Of a DNA stretch of 64,000 nt, positions 27,694 through 37,790 are shown piece by piece (the first letter of the stretch is position 1; each line of letters begins with the position of its first letter). The notes under the pieces are model-generated. The model was not told the origin of the DNA. It saw nothing but the letters and a program-made list of their open reading frames with translations, and ran no database searches. Source of the DNA: Pseudovibrio sp. Alg231-02 (GTDB lineage Bacteria; Pseudomonadota; Alphaproteobacteria; Rhizobiales; Stappiaceae); NCBI RefSeq assembly GCF_900143565.1, contig NZ_FREX01000003.1, positions 62,001 to 126,000 on the forward strand. Direction: 5' to 3'. The translations under genes were made by a program, and so were the position numbers.

Positions 27694-28101
27694 TTAATCT
27701 TCATCCCCAGCAAGACTCTTGACGAGCTCTACAACCTTTTTGCGAACTTTCGGGTTTTCTATGCGAACGAAAGCCTTGTTGAGAGCTAGACCATCAGAAG
27801 ATGACAAAAAGTCGACGACGTATGTGGTTTGTGGATTATCACCAACACCAGGCGTCTCATCCGGGGTTCCCGGAGCATCTTCGAAGAAAAAGGCGACAGG
27901 CACTTTCAGAATGGTCGCAATGTGCTGCAAGCGGCTTGCACCAATCCGGTTGGTCCCTTTTTCATACTTCTGGATTTGCTGGAATGTAATACCAAGGCTT
28001 TCGCCAAGTTTTTCCTGACTCATGCCAAGCATCATGCGGCGCAAACGTACACGGCTGCCGACATGAATATCGATAGGGTTTGGTGCTTTTTTGCTGGGCA
28101 T
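27694..28101 (-). CDS. XRE-family (PhrR-like) transcriptional regulator
   Basis: 135 residues from the ATG at 28101, which has GAGGG upstream. Helix-turn-helix Cro/C1 domain (about 12-70): VGSRVRLRRMMLGMSQEKLGESLGITFQQIQKYEKGTNRIGASRL. A short linker and a helical C-terminus (VRKKVVELVKSLAG) follow. Matches the Rhizobiales HTH proteins found between lnt and metK and related to PhrR of Sinorhizobium. Its targets are unknown, and the 3' gene metK has its own likely promoter. Confidence 0.88.
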   Translation of the reverse strand: MPSKKAPNPIDIHVGSRVRLRRMMLGMSQEKLGESLGITFQQIQKYEKGTNRIGASRLQHIATILKVPVAFFFEDAPGTPDETPGVGDNPQTTYVVDFLSSSDGLALNKAFVRIENPKVRKKVVELVKSLAGDED

Positions 28102-28341
28102 TATCAAAGGCCCTCTTCTTTGGTTTTTTACGGTGCCTTACCGTGGGTTTTTATTTAAACGAGAGCGCATTTCAGCAACTCTCGCAAGAACGCAATTCAT
28201 CAAACCTGCATTTCGACTATTGCCAAAACAACCTCTGACAGAGGCATCGGTGGCAGGCCCATAAGGTTTTTTTGAGGCCAAATCTGACGATCCAGACGAA
28301 AACCTTTACGTGTATTAGATGACGACATTTGCGTGCATTCG

Positions 28342-29952
28342 TCAATCTCTACGGGTAGGTAATAATTTCTCCATCACCAATAGGAGACTAACAACTACTA
28401 GAATAATTCCCCAAAAAATTGAATCACCCACCCTCACGTAAGGCGTGGGTCTTAGTATTTTAGGCAATTCACTATTGAAACTACCTTTTTTATTTAGAAC
28501 AACTTCTGCGAGTATTCTACCATTGGAATCTACTAGACTGGAAATACCAGTATTTGCAGCTCGCACCAACGGCACGCCTTGTTCAACTGCTCTAACTCTT
28601 GCCTGTGCCAAATGTTGGTATGGACCTGCTGTTTCGCCAAACCATCCGTCATTCGTTAGATTTACGAGCAAGTTAGGTCGCTCAGATACAGGCAGAACAG
28701 TTTGCGGGAAGATTGCCTCATAACAAATCAGGGGCTGGAAACTAAGTGAATTTTTTAAATCTATTTTTTTGTGCCGCGTCCCTGCAGTAAAATCTGCTGG
28801 AGCCGGAACGAGACGCTCCACACCAATGGATTGTAGAAGCCAGCGCTTTGGCAAATATTCCCCGAACGGAACCAGCCGTACTTTGTCATAGATATCTATG
28901 AGTGCACCTTCGTCCGACACAACAAAAGTACTGTTAAAAAAGAGATTCCCGTTCTCGGACAGTTCGCGGCGAATACCACCTGTAATCAACATAGTATTTT
29001 GGGGAAGCGTGGCTCCGATAGCCTCCAGAGCCCCAGGTTCCTCATCCAGCAGGAATGGAAAAGCTGATTCAGGCCAGAAGATGAGGGTCTCGGTATCCAG
29101 TTTCAGCTCGGAAAGCGCCTGCTGTGTTTGCTGAAGATAGAGCGGTAGGAGTCTTTGTCTGTTCTCGGGCTTCCACTTGTCCGCTTGAGGTACATTGGGT
29201 TGTATTACCAGCACCTGAAGCCCTTCAACCGTCTGTTGAGGAGCCTGCAACCTATTCGTTCCGTATGCAACCACGCTAGCCCATACTAGCACACACGCGG
29301 AGATATAGGCTGCAGCAGCCTTACGCCTCTGGTCAATCAGCACAACAGGCATCGAAAACAGGAACACCACAAGAAAACCGACACCGTAAATTCCCAAAGC
29401 AGAGAAGCTCTGCATCAGCGTCAGGTTTTCGGCAAAGGCATAACCCCACACATTCCATGGAAAGCCTGTGAGCATGTGTCCACGCAGCCAGTTGGAAAGA
29501 GCCAAAGCAACCACAAAAAGCAGAATACGTGAGACCCCATGCGTCCAGAATAAGGAAGCCCCGCTCAGCACCAATGACGGGATCAATGCAAGACCACCGG
29601 GCAGTATGACCAGCGCGAAAGGGATCATCCAAGCGTAGCTCTTAGCGTCGACGAGAAACGCTTCGGCAATCCAGAACAACCCGATCAGGAAGAACCCGAA
29701 GAAAAACGCCCAGGAAACACGAAAGAACGCAAAAAAACGGGTTTTACGGTGATCTACGGTCTGATCCTTTGCTCCATCAAGCAGAAGGATCAATAGTGGC
29801 AGCGTCACCCACAGGATGGGAAAGGCACCGTAGGGAGGGAACGCAAAGGCAGATGCTATTCCCCCTGCAAAAGCAAGAAGTCCGCGTCTCCACCCTGATA
29901 ATTCCCGAAGACTGCTTATCAGAGTTCGAGACTTATCAATGGCAGAGACCAT
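28342..29952 (-). CDS. lnt: Apolipoprotein N-acyltransferase
   Basis: 536-residue inner-membrane enzyme adding the third acyl chain to lipoproteins. N-terminal multi-span membrane part (about 25-215) is followed by a periplasmic nitrilase-fold domain. The catalytic residues lie in WPESAFPFLL (Glu), YDKVRLVPFGEYLP (Lys) and LICYEAIFP (Cys). A C-terminal membrane helix (FWGIILVVVSLLLVM) completes the family topology. It lies between corC and the XRE gene on the same strand, as in most Rhizobiales. The 3' part is somewhat AT-richer than the rest. Confidence 0.95.
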   Translation of the reverse strand: MVSAIDKSRTLISSLRELSGWRRGLLAFAGGIASAFAFPPYGAFPILWVTLPLLILLLDGAKDQTVDHRKTRFFAFFRVSWAFFFGFFLIGLFWIAEAFLVDAKSYAWMIPFALVILPGGLALIPSLVLSGASLFWTHGVSRILLFVVALALSNWLRGHMLTGFPWNVWGYAFAENLTLMQSFSALGIYGVGFLVVFLFSMPVVLIDQRRKAAAAYISACVLVWASVVAYGTNRLQAPQQTVEGLQVLVIQPNVPQADKWKPENRQRLLPLYLQQTQQALSELKLDTETLIFWPESAFPFLLDEEPGALEAIGATLPQNTMLITGGIRRELSENGNLFFNSTFVVSDEGALIDIYDKVRLVPFGEYLPKRWLLQSIGVERLVPAPADFTAGTRHKKIDLKNSLSFQPLICYEAIFPQTVLPVSERPNLLVNLTNDGWFGETAGPYQHLAQARVRAVEQGVPLVRAANTGISSLVDSNGRILAEVVLNKKGSFNSELPKILRPTPYVRVGDSIFWGIILVVVSLLLVMEKLLPTRRD

Positions 29953-29997
29953 TCCCCACTCCCGAATGTCATAGGTAAAAATTCAATTTTGTGCTGC

Positions 29998-31176
29998 TTA
30001 TTCTGCAGCTTCCGGCCTGCGTGGGCGTATTCTCTGAACTGCCGCGCGTTGATCAACCCGACGCTTGGAAATACGAAGGCGTTTGATGCGGCGCAAGTCA
30101 GCATCAATTACTTCGAACTCGAAAGCTGGCAAGGTCTTATCTATGATCAACTCACCGCGAACCGGAACTCTGTCGAGAATAGAGAACAGCAGACCACCAA
30201 GTGTGTCCACTTCTTCCGTCTGCTCTTCGACGAGCTTGAAATCCGCTCCGAGCTCTTTCTGAAGGTCTTCCAGATCAATTCGAGGGTCAACTACCCAAAC
30301 ACCCGGGCTGACATTCATGATAAGTTCTTCTTCGTCCTTATCATGCTCATCTTCAATGTCGCCGACCACTGTCTCAACGATGTCCTCAAGGGACACGAGG
30401 CCGTCGGTTCCGCCGTATTCATCTATCACAAGCGCCATCTGCACACGGGTTACCTGCATCTTCTTCATCAAGTCAGAGGAAGACATGGATGGAGGCACAA
30501 AGTGCAGAGGCCGGATCAGGCCTGTTGCGTTCAACGGTGTTGAGAGATCAACACAAGACAAATCGAGCAGCGACTTTTCTTCTGTCGACTTCTCAGAGGA
30601 GTTCTTTTCTGGTTTCACCAAAGTCAAAGGCACATCGGTCTTCTTGGCTTTTACAGCCAACTCGACGAAGTAGGACATCAAGTCCTTGATGTGGACCATG
30701 CCTCGCGGATCATCCAGATTGTCGTGATAAACAGGCATACGTGAATGGCCGGACGCCCTGAACAAGGCCATCACCTGACCAATTGTCGTTGTATCTTCCA
30801 CGGCCTCAATATCAGCACGTGGGATCATGACATCTTCAACTCGAGATTCGCGCATTTGGAGGATGTTTGTCAGCAACTCGCGCTCTTCCTTCGTGAAAGC
30901 AGCATCAGCACCTTCACTATCGCGGGCGAGTTCATCTTCCAAATCTTCGCGCAATGAAACAGCCGCGCTTCTTCGGAAACCTCTAAACGGGTTCAGTTTT
31001 GATTTCAGCCTGGTCAGGACACCAGGCTTCATCGCTTGTGGCTCAGAGGTATCTTCGGCAACAGCTGTGCCGGTACTACTTGCAGGCTCTGCAGTTTCGG
31101 CCTGAGCGGAGGTGCTTGCACCTTCTGTACTTCGAGGTTCCGGGCTCATCTCTCTCTCGTTGTTCCCTGTACTCAC
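29998..31176 (-). CDS. CBS-domain CorC/TlyC-family protein
   Basis: 392 residues from a GTG; an ATG at 31149 is an alternative start. The family (CorC, HlyC/TlyC) has a pair of CBS domains (about 110-270, starting MRESRVEDVMIPRADIEAVE and including GHSRMPVYHDNLDDPRG) and a C-terminal CorC_HlyC transporter-associated domain (DEYGGTDGLVSLEDIVETVVGDIEDEHD). Proposed roles are Mg/Co efflux or lipid-linked functions; haemolysin naming is historical. It lies between ybeY and lnt, as commonly seen. The N-terminus is a disordered Ser/Thr/Glu-rich stretch. Confidence 0.9.
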   Translation of the reverse strand: MSTGNNEREMSPEPRSTEGASTSAQAETAEPASSTGTAVAEDTSEPQAMKPGVLTRLKSKLNPFRGFRRSAAVSLREDLEDELARDSEGADAAFTKEERELLTNILQMRESRVEDVMIPRADIEAVEDTTTIGQVMALFRASGHSRMPVYHDNLDDPRGMVHIKDLMSYFVELAVKAKKTDVPLTLVKPEKNSSEKSTEEKSLLDLSCVDLSTPLNATGLIRPLHFVPPSMSSSDLMKKMQVTRVQMALVIDEYGGTDGLVSLEDIVETVVGDIEDEHDKDEEELIMNVSPGVWVVDPRIDLEDLQKELGADFKLVEEQTEEVDTLGGLLFSILDRVPVRGELIIDKTLPAFEFEVIDADLRRIKRLRISKRRVDQRAAVQRIRPRRPEAAE

Positions 31177-31191
31177 CGTGAATACCAGGGG

Positions 31192-31698
31192 TTATTTATC
31201 TGCCGATAATGGCGCATCTTTGTATGGATCGGGGATTTGTAGGCTCGCCAAAATCAGGCGTTCTTCCGCTTCCATTTCTTCCGCTTCCTCATCTATCTGG
31301 TGATCATATCCAAAAAGATGAAGGGTTCCATGAACAATAAGATGAATCAGATGGTGTTCAAATGGAATTTCAAGCTCTACAGCTTCGCGCTTTACCGTCT
31401 CTTTTGCAATAATAATATCACCTAATAGCGGGCCGAATGGCGGCTCTTCGCTATCGTCTCCCGGAAAAGACAAGACGTTCGTTGGCTTGTCCTTCTCGCG
31501 CCACATCTTATTCAATTCCTGAATATGGGCATCATCGGTGAAGACAAGAGAAACTTCTGTGTTTTCTATTACACTCAGCTCACTTGTTTCAAAAGCGGCG
31601 GCGATTGCTTTTTCAGCAATCGCTTCCAATAGTTCTTCACTCTCCCAATCGCCTGCTTCAATCAGCAGGTCGATGTGTACCGGGCAAGCTGTGTTCAT
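31192..31698 (-). CDS. ybeY: Endoribonuclease YbeY
   Basis: 168 residues. Zinc-dependent single-strand endoribonuclease in 16S rRNA 3'-end maturation and 70S quality control. The metal motif [15 protein letters not shown] is at about residues 122-136 and carries the three His ligands. [17 protein letters not shown] is the other signature. The ATG overlaps the phoH stop by four bases (ATGA), so the pair is translationally coupled. Confidence 0.95.
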   Translation of the reverse strand: MNTACPVHIDLLIEAGDWESEELLEAIAEKAIAAAFETSELSVIENTEVSLVFTDDAHIQELNKMWREKDKPTNVLSFPGDDSEEPPFGPLLGDIIIAKETVKREAVELEIPFEHHLIHLIVHGTLHLFGYDHQIDEEAEEMEAEERLILASLQIPDPYKDAPLSADK

Positions 31699-32759
31699 TC
31701 CTGGGAGCCTTGCTCTTCATTTACCTTGGCAGCCTCTTCAGCTTGCCTGCGTTCTTTGGCTTCCAACCGGCGGCGGCTATCATTGTCGTAAGCGCCTACG
31801 ATACGTGCCACCAGCTCATGACGAACAACATCGCTCTCTGTGAAATCCACGCGAGAGATACCTTCGACGCCACTCAGAATTTTCAAGGCTTCACGTAAGC
31901 CGGACATCTGGCCTGGAGGCAAGTCGACCTGACTAGGATCCCCTGTCACGATCATCTTGGAATTTTCACCCAAGCGCGTCAGGAACATCTTCATCTGCAT
32001 CGTTGTCGTATTCTGGGCTTCATCGAGAATAACGATAGCGTTGGAGAGCGTACGACCACGCATGAATGCGAGGGGTGCGACTTCAATCATGCCGCTTTCC
32101 AAGCCGCGTTCCAGCTTTTCTGGTGCCATCATCTCGTTGAGGCCATCGTAAAGCGGGCGCAGATACGGATCGACCTTATCCTTCATGTCGCCCGGCAAGA
32201 AGCCGAGACGTTCACCAGCTTCAACAGCTGGGCGAGACAGGATCATACGATCAATCTCACCACGCTCCAGCAATGCAGCAGCATAAGCAACCGCAAGGAA
32301 GGTTTTACCTGTACCAGCAGGGCCAACGCCAAAGGTAAGGTCAGAACGGTCCATTGCCCGGACATAAGCATCCTGAGCGGCTGTTCTGGCGACCAACGTT
32401 TTGCGGCGCGTGGCGATCTGCGCAAATGCCATACGGGACTTGGGTTCCATCGTTGGCAGAGAAAGCTGCGCTTCAGCAACTTCTGCCAGACGGATTGCGC
32501 CATCAACATCACCAGGTGTGATGTCGTGACCACCCTGAAGACGCGTATAAAGCGACTCCAGAGCAAGCTTAGCCTGCTCTGTTGACGTTTTATTGCCGCG
32601 AATGGTGACCTGATTGCCGTGTGCGACTGCCTCAACACCCAACCGCTGTTCAATCAGCGCAAGGTTCTGGTCGAACTGACCGAACAGATCGCTCACAAGC
32701 CTATTGTCTTCGAATGCCAATACCACATGCATCATATCTGATGCCGCTATGGGGCGCAT
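31695..32759 (-). CDS. PhoH-family ATPase (YbeZ)
   Basis: 354 residues from the ATG at 32759, chosen because AAGGACGG precedes it; a GTG at 32849 right after the miaB stop has no such site. P-loop ATPase with Walker [16 protein letters not shown] and Walker [42 protein letters not shown] is the family core. An N-terminal KH-like RNA-binding region precedes it. In E. coli YbeZ acts with YbeY, and their coupling here fits a shared RNA-processing role. Confidence 0.93.
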   Translation of the reverse strand: MRPIAASDMMHVVLAFEDNRLVSDLFGQFDQNLALIEQRLGVEAVAHGNQVTIRGNKTSTEQAKLALESLYTRLQGGHDITPGDVDGAIRLAEVAEAQLSLPTMEPKSRMAFAQIATRRKTLVARTAAQDAYVRAMDRSDLTFGVGPAGTGKTFLAVAYAAALLERGEIDRMILSRPAVEAGERLGFLPGDMKDKVDPYLRPLYDGLNEMMAPEKLERGLESGMIEVAPLAFMRGRTLSNAIVILDEAQNTTTMQMKMFLTRLGENSKMIVTGDPSQVDLPPGQMSGLREALKILSGVEGISRVDFTESDVVRHELVARIVGAYDNDSRRRLEAKERRQAEEAAKVNEEQGSQE

Positions 32760-32849
32760 GGCCGTCCTTGAAGCGGACGTTGTCTGGGCTCTGCCCTTCA
32801 AATAATGCCTCCGTTCGCTTTTACGCGAGAATCTGGGAGCATCATGCAC

Positions 32850-34262
32850 CTAAACAAGGCGGCCTTCCAGACTATTTGCGCTGGCAGCGACAATTTCTAC
32901 TGATCTGATTTCACCATACAGGTCCAACGGCGCATTTACATGAACTGGCTGGAGCCAAGGTGAACGACCTGCAAGTTGACCTTCTCTGCGGCCTTCCTTC
33001 TCAAACAGTACATCAATTGTTTTGCCAATCAATGACGCATTGAAGTCTTTTTGCTGGGTACTGAGCAGATCTTGCAATTCTGCCAGACGCTCGGACTTCA
33101 CCTGCTCGTCGATCTGCTCTTCCAGTGTTGCACCCGGAGTACCCGGACGCGGGCTGTATTTGAAGGAGAATGCAGAGCCATAGGTGACGCGGCGGATCAG
33201 ATCCAGAGTGTCTTTGTGATCCTGATCAGTCTCGCCCGGGAAACCAACGATAAAGTCGCCGGAGAGTGCGATATCATCACGCGCTTCGCGAATGCGGTCG
33301 ATCAGACGGAAGTAGTCATCACGGGTGTGTTTGCGGTTCATTGCCTTCAGGATCGCATCAGATCCAGACTGAACTGGCAAATGCAGATAAGGCATCAGAA
33401 TATCAAGATCGCGATGAGCTGCAATCAGGCTGTCTTCCATATCCCTTGGGTGGGACGTGGTGTAGCGCAGGCGCTCAATGCCGTCGATCTTTGCCAAGCG
33501 GAACAGAAGTTCACCAAGGCCCCATTCACGGCCATCCGGACCTTCACCGTGCCATGCGTTGACGTTCTGGCCGAGCAAGGTCACTTCACGGACACCAGCT
33601 GCTGCCAAGCGCTCGGTTTCCATGACAATCTGCTCTACCTTACGGGAGACTTCAGCACCGCGGGTGTATGGCACCACACAGAAGGTGCAGAACTTATCGC
33701 AGCCTTCCTGAACGGTCACAAATGCTGTGACACCACGCTTACGGACAGCTTCCTTAGAAGGCGTCGCGAGATGCTTGAATTTTTCCTGAATATCAAACTC
33801 TGTCTCGACAACCTTTGATCCGTTCGATGCACGGTTCAGCAACTCTGGAAGGCGATGGTATGACTGAGGGCCAACAACAAGGTCAACAATAGGCGCTCGT
33901 CGGGAAATCTCCGCACCTTCAGCCTGAGCGACACAACCAGCGACAGACACCATCATCTGCTTGCCGTCTTTGGCTTTCGCTTCCTTCAGCTTACGAATAC
34001 GGCCAAGTTCAGAGTAGACCTTTTCTGCCGCCTTCTCACGAATGTGGCAGGTGTTCAGGATAACCAGATCCGCATCATCCGGATTTTCTGTTTTAACGTA
34101 ACCATCGTTGCTCAGCGCATCGTTCATACGATCGGAGTCGTAGACGTTCATCTGACAGCCATAGGTCTTGATGAAAACCTTACGGGTCGCTTCGGTTTTG
34201 TCGAGCGCCTCCGCAGTGTTTTCGGATTGGCTCAGGTTTTCGTTTTCTACTAGGTTATCCAT
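32850..34262 (-). CDS. miaB: tRNA-2-methylthio-N6-dimethylallyladenosine synthase
   Basis: 470 residues from the ATG at 34262, preceded by GAGGA; the longer frame to 34328 is not needed. Radical-SAM methylthiotransferase acting on i6A37 of tRNAs. The N-terminal MTTase domain has [27 protein letters not shown] and [11 protein letters not shown], which give the three Cys of the auxiliary cluster. The radical SAM motif is [17 protein letters not shown]-terminal TRAM domain (about 400-465) follows. First gene of the miaB-phoH-ybeY run. Confidence 0.96.
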   Translation of the reverse strand: MDNLVENENLSQSENTAEALDKTEATRKVFIKTYGCQMNVYDSDRMNDALSNDGYVKTENPDDADLVILNTCHIREKAAEKVYSELGRIRKLKEAKAKDGKQMMVSVAGCVAQAEGAEISRRAPIVDLVVGPQSYHRLPELLNRASNGSKVVETEFDIQEKFKHLATPSKEAVRKRGVTAFVTVQEGCDKFCTFCVVPYTRGAEVSRKVEQIVMETERLAAAGVREVTLLGQNVNAWHGEGPDGREWGLGELLFRLAKIDGIERLRYTTSHPRDMEDSLIAAHRDLDILMPYLHLPVQSGSDAILKAMNRKHTRDDYFRLIDRIREARDDIALSGDFIVGFPGETDQDHKDTLDLIRRVTYGSAFSFKYSPRPGTPGATLEEQIDEQVKSERLAELQDLLSTQQKDFNASLIGKTIDVLFEKEGRREGQLAGRSPWLQPVHVNAPLDLYGEIRSVEIVAASANSLEGRLV

Positions 34263-34419
34263 TAAATCCTCAAGTGGATCTGCTGCCGGAGTATCTTCTT
34301 TTTCTAATGCCCAGCAATTCGAGCGCACCTGCCTGTTTCATCAGCAACGCCAGCTCGTCATTTTCAGAATTTCGGAGAGCTTTACTCTGTTTTACGCCGA
34401 AAGAGAAGCCTTGTCTTGA

Positions 34420-35235
34420 TCAGGTTTGAGCCCGCTCTTCTTGTTTGGGACCATTTCCCTGCAATGCTTCTATGGTCATCCCTCTGACCTGCTCTTCCAA
34501 ATCGCGCGTTAAGCGTTTGCGATTAGTTGCTTTTTCAATAGGAACGGGAGTTCCCCATGTCAAATCAACATCTAATCCGCCTTCTTTGATGACAGACCAG
34601 AGATGGCCAGCGAGTTCCATGTCGCCGTACCAGGCAACATGAGCGCGCCAGAAACGTCCCATTGGCATGCCTTGCAGGCGCGTATAGGCAATTGAGAGAG
34701 GCTGCACATAAGCAACATCTTTTTCACCGACATTCATTGCGTGATGAACGGCACCAACCAGTGCAGATCTGAATGGCAGTACTTCATTGCCATTGCTGGA
34801 TGTGCCTTCGGCAAACAACACCATCGCATCGCCTTGAGCCATGCGATTAGCGACTTCCTTAGCGACACGACCGGTATCAGTTCTGCGCTGTCGATTGACA
34901 AAGACTGTCCGCTGGAGCTTAGCAAACTGACCAAATATCGGCCATCCAGCAACTTCAGACTTAGCGATAAAGCTCAGTGGCTTGGTGCATCCGATAACGA
35001 CAATATCCAGCCAGGAGCAATGATTGGACGCTACAAGAAGAGGGCGTTCCAACGACATTTCCCCATGCTGCTGGATGCGCAGTCCAATCAGACGAGACGC
35101 GATTTTGTGCCAGAGCAGAGGAATTTGCCGTTGAATGGGCCAACCTAACTTCATTGCGACCCACTGAGGGGGAACGAGGGTTAGCGTTAAGAGTGTTAGT
35201 GCGGCAAGTATGCAAATTGCTCTGACAGTTGCCAT
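34420..35235 (-). CDS. plsC: 1-acyl-sn-glycerol-3-phosphate acyltransferase
   Basis: 271 residues. Makes phosphatidic acid from lysophosphatidic acid at the inner membrane. An N-terminal hydrophobic helix (ICILAALTLLTLTLV) is followed by the acyltransferase motif NHCSWLDIVVIG (the HX4D box), KSEVAGWPIFGQFAK, and FAEGTSSNGNEVLPFRSALV (motif III). Lies nine bases after the fur-family gene and upstream of miaB, as in many Rhizobiales. Confidence 0.93.
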   Translation of the reverse strand: MATVRAICILAALTLLTLTLVPPQWVAMKLGWPIQRQIPLLWHKIASRLIGLRIQQHGEMSLERPLLVASNHCSWLDIVVIGCTKPLSFIAKSEVAGWPIFGQFAKLQRTVFVNRQRRTDTGRVAKEVANRMAQGDAMVLFAEGTSSNGNEVLPFRSALVGAVHHAMNVGEKDVAYVQPLSIAYTRLQGMPMGRFWRAHVAWYGDMELAGHLWSVIKEGGLDVDLTWGTPVPIEKATNRKRLTRDLEEQVRGMTIEALQGNGPKQEERAQT

Positions 35236-35244
35236 GCACGGCCC

Positions 35245-35670
35245 CTATTTTTCGTCTAACGGAATACCGTAGAGCTCCAGGCGATGATCAACCAGTTTGA
35301 AGCCCAGCTTACGCGCGACTTCTTCCTGCATTTTTTCGATTTCTTCACTGCGGAACTCAATCACGTCGCCCGTGCGCAAATCAATCAGGTGATCGTGGTG
35401 TTCATCAGAAACGGTTTCGTATCTGGAGCGGCCATCGCGGAAATCATGACGTTCAATGATACCGGAGTCTTCGAAAAGCTTCACTGTGCGGTAAACAGTT
35501 GAGATAGAGATCTTCGGGTCGATCTTGGAGGCTCTTCTGTAAAGCTCTTCCACATCTGGGTGGTCTTCAGCAGACTGAATTACATCAGCAATCACGCGGC
35601 GCTGTTCTGTCATCCGCATACCCTTATGAGCACACATTTCAATCAGCGTCATTTTTTCTTCTGCCGTCAT
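35245..35670 (-). CDS. Fur-family metal regulator (Mur-like)
   Basis: 141 residues from the ATG at 35670; a TTG at 35679 is possible but sits against the ribosome binding site. Winged-helix Fur domain with RMTEQRRVIADVIQ and ISISTVYRTVKLFEDSGIIERHDF. Metal-site region has YETVSDEHHDHLIDLRTGDVIEF. The zinc CxxC pairs of E. coli Fur are absent, as in rhizobial Fur/Mur proteins, which sense Mn or Fe. It sits between rimI and plsC, the usual rhizobial mur neighbourhood. Mn or Fe specificity cannot be told here. Confidence 0.9.
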   Translation of the reverse strand: MTAEEKMTLIEMCAHKGMRMTEQRRVIADVIQSAEDHPDVEELYRRASKIDPKISISTVYRTVKLFEDSGIIERHDFRDGRSRYETVSDEHHDHLIDLRTGDVIEFRSEEIEKMQEEVARKLGFKLVDHRLELYGIPLDEK

Positions 35671-35819
35671 TTGCCCCAATTCCTCAAAATCACACAGGCA
35701 CCACAGTTCCAGTCTGCGTTGGTATCCTAGCCCTCAAAACTGTGAGAGAAAAGAACCAGTTTCACTGTTACGCGGTTTGAGCGTGAGCTAAAAGCCTCAT
35801 CTCACATGCGTAGTGTCGC

Positions 35820-36305
35820 TTAAACGAGATCGCAACGCATAACAAGCGCTGTTCCACTGCCTTCGCTAGCCGCATAATACGCTTTTCTTTCTCCAACCTG
35901 CTTGAAGCCCAAGTTTTTATAAAGCCTCAATGCGGAGCTGTTCGTGTCATCCACTTCCAAGAACAGTGCTTCGGTACGATCAGAGTAAAGCTGGAAGATG
36001 GCGGCTTCCATAAGTTTCCGCCCTATCCCCTTTTTTTGATGCTTCGGGGAGACTGCAATAGTCAAGACTTCGGCCTCACCTGCAATCGAACGGATCACGA
36101 CAAAGCCCAGATCGGCTTTTCCAGTCACACCAGATGTGCGGGCAGACAGGAAGAAAACGCCTTTTTGCTCAAAGATTGCGGCAAGTTCTGCTGTACCCCA
36201 ATTCTGCTTGAAGCACTCGGCATGAAGTTTCGCCAGTTTAGGCAGGTCGTCTTTCTCAGCACGCTCGATAACCGGCGGCTTTTCTGATGTCCACCAGGAC
36301 TTCAT
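35820..36305 (-). CDS. rimI: Ribosomal protein S18-alanine N-acetyltransferase-like GNAT
   Basis: 161-residue GNAT acetyltransferase. The acetyl-CoA motif is AVSPKHQKKGIGRKLMEAAI (about residues 87-106), followed by ALFLEVDDTNSSALRLYKNLGFKQVGERKAYY, the typical RimI end. It overlaps tsaB by four bases (ATGA). The tsaB-rimI pairing is widespread and supports the name. Confidence 0.9.
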   Translation of the reverse strand: MKSWWTSEKPPVIERAEKDDLPKLAKLHAECFKQNWGTAELAAIFEQKGVFFLSARTSGVTGKADLGFVVIRSIAGEAEVLTIAVSPKHQKKGIGRKLMEAAIFQLYSDRTEALFLEVDDTNSSALRLYKNLGFKQVGERKAYYAASEGSGTALVMRCDLV

Positions 36306-36982
36306 TGACGACGAACCTTTCCTTTCTCACCCGGAATAGCATCAGGAGCCCGAAGGTAGAGTGGCATCGGAGCTTTATCCTGACGCTTTGCACCTTTACC
36401 GAGCTTTGCGATGTAGTCAATCGATGCAGCAGCGGCATCATTGCAAACGCGAGATTTATCTACGCCTGCAGCATTGGCGACAGCCTGTGCAGCAGAGCCT
36501 GCCAGAATGGTCTCAGCATCGAGACTGTGTGCCAGGTCCTTGACGGTTGAAACGCGGGCCTCTCCAATCGGAGCACCAGTTTCATCAAACTTTTGGCAGT
36601 AGACTTCATTACGACGCGCATCGAGAACCACCAAAATTGGTTTTCTGACGGGAGCTGCGTCCAAAGTCTCGTGTGCGATTGCAGCCAATGTTGTGACCGA
36701 GACAACAGGCTTTTCGAGAACGAGACCAAACCCACGCGCAATGGAAAGACCGACACGCAGACCTGTAAAACTACCCGGACCAACATTTACAACAATGCGG
36801 TCCAGTGAGTTAAACGTTGTCGAGGAGTCCGTCATGACACTCGCAACCATGCCCATAATGCGTTCGGCATGACCTCGTCCGAGATCTTCGCATTGGGAGA
36901 CAATATCCGGCGTACCGCCTTCATCGGTTAAAACGGCGGCAGCACAGGTACTTAGTGCGGTATCAATAGCAAGCAACTTCAT
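36302..36982 (-). CDS. tsaB: tRNA threonylcarbamoyladenosine biosynthesis protein TsaB
   Basis: 226 residues. Partner of TsaD/TsaE in t6A37 synthesis. ASKHA-fold start LLAIDTALSTCAAAVL, then RIVVNVGPGSFTGLRVGLSIARGFGL and ILVVLDARRNEVYCQ are family signatures. It is shorter than TsaD and lacks its metal-binding His pair, as expected. Followed directly by rimI. Confidence 0.93.
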   Translation of the reverse strand: MKLLAIDTALSTCAAAVLTDEGGTPDIVSQCEDLGRGHAERIMGMVASVMTDSSTTFNSLDRIVVNVGPGSFTGLRVGLSIARGFGLVLEKPVVSVTTLAAIAHETLDAAPVRKPILVVLDARRNEVYCQKFDETGAPIGEARVSTVKDLAHSLDAETILAGSAAQAVANAAGVDKSRVCNDAAAASIDYIAKLGKGAKRQDKAPMPLYLRAPDAIPGEKGKVRRQ

Positions 36983-37071
36983 AAGTTCGGCTTATCGTTA
37001 GGGCAGCTGGTTGTCGAGCAACCAATTCGTTTAACACCCGGAGTATTTTTTGGCCTTGCAGCAAAAAGGGC

Positions 37072-37096
37072 AGCTGGTGCTGCCCTGTTTCAGAAG
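37072..37096 (-). terminator. Terminator of the NifU-family gene
   Basis: AGGGCAGC, four-base loop, GCTGCCCT, then TTTTTGC on the minus strand, about 17 bases after the stop. It separates the nfu gene from tsaB. Confidence 0.8.
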
Positions 37097-37113
37097 ATTT
37101 ACATTAGCAGAAA

Positions 37114-37674
37114 CTACATCTGTCTAACTTCTTGAACTTCTGGGATGAAATGCCGCATCAGGTTCTGAATGCCGTGGCTCAATGTCGCTGTTGAGGATGG
37201 GCAACCTGCACAGGCGCCGCGCATGCTCAAATAAACGATACCCTCACGATATCCCCTGAATGTTATGTCACCACCATCTTGAGCAACTGCAGGACGTACG
37301 CGGGTTTCGAGCAGCTCTTTGATCATGGTTACGGTTTCTTCGTCTTCCGCATCGAAGAACTCTTCTCCTGTATCGCCATCACCAGCTTCCTCACCTTTCA
37401 GGATCGGGGTGTTAGCCATGAAGTTTTCCATGATCGCACCAAGAATAGCCGGGCGCATATGCTGCCAGTCAGTCTCATCCTTGGTTACGGTGATAAAGTC
37501 ATGGCCAAAGAAGATGCCAACAACGCCTGGAATAGTAAAAAGCTTCTCTGCCAGCGGCGATATTGTGGCTTCTCCTGCCGAGCGAAAATCGCGTGTGCCT
37601 TCCGACAAGACTACGCGGCCAGGCAAAAACTTGAGAGTTGCCGGATTTGGTGTCGCTTCGGTCTGAATGAACAT
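37114..37674 (-). CDS. NifU-family iron-sulphur scaffold (Nfu)
   Basis: 186 residues from the ATG at 37674 (MFIQTEATPNPATLKFLPG). The N-terminal Nfu_N domain is followed by the NifU C-terminal domain with GACAGCPSSTATLSHGI (about 157-173), whose CxxC binds a [4Fe-4S] cluster for delivery to apoproteins. Gene order tsaB-nfu-usp matches Rhizobiales. Confidence 0.93.
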   Translation of the reverse strand: MFIQTEATPNPATLKFLPGRVVLSEGTRDFRSAGEATISPLAEKLFTIPGVVGIFFGHDFITVTKDETDWQHMRPAILGAIMENFMANTPILKGEEAGDGDTGEEFFDAEDEETVTMIKELLETRVRPAVAQDGGDITFRGYREGIVYLSMRGACAGCPSSTATLSHGIQNLMRHFIPEVQEVRQM

Positions 37675-37790
37675 GGTTTTGTTTCCGATTTTTATGCCAA
37701 AGAGCTTTCGCAAGCAGTCGCAGCACAATTTACACTACTTAACGCTTCAGCAATGACTGTTTTCAAGTTCTATATGATAGGTAAACCTGA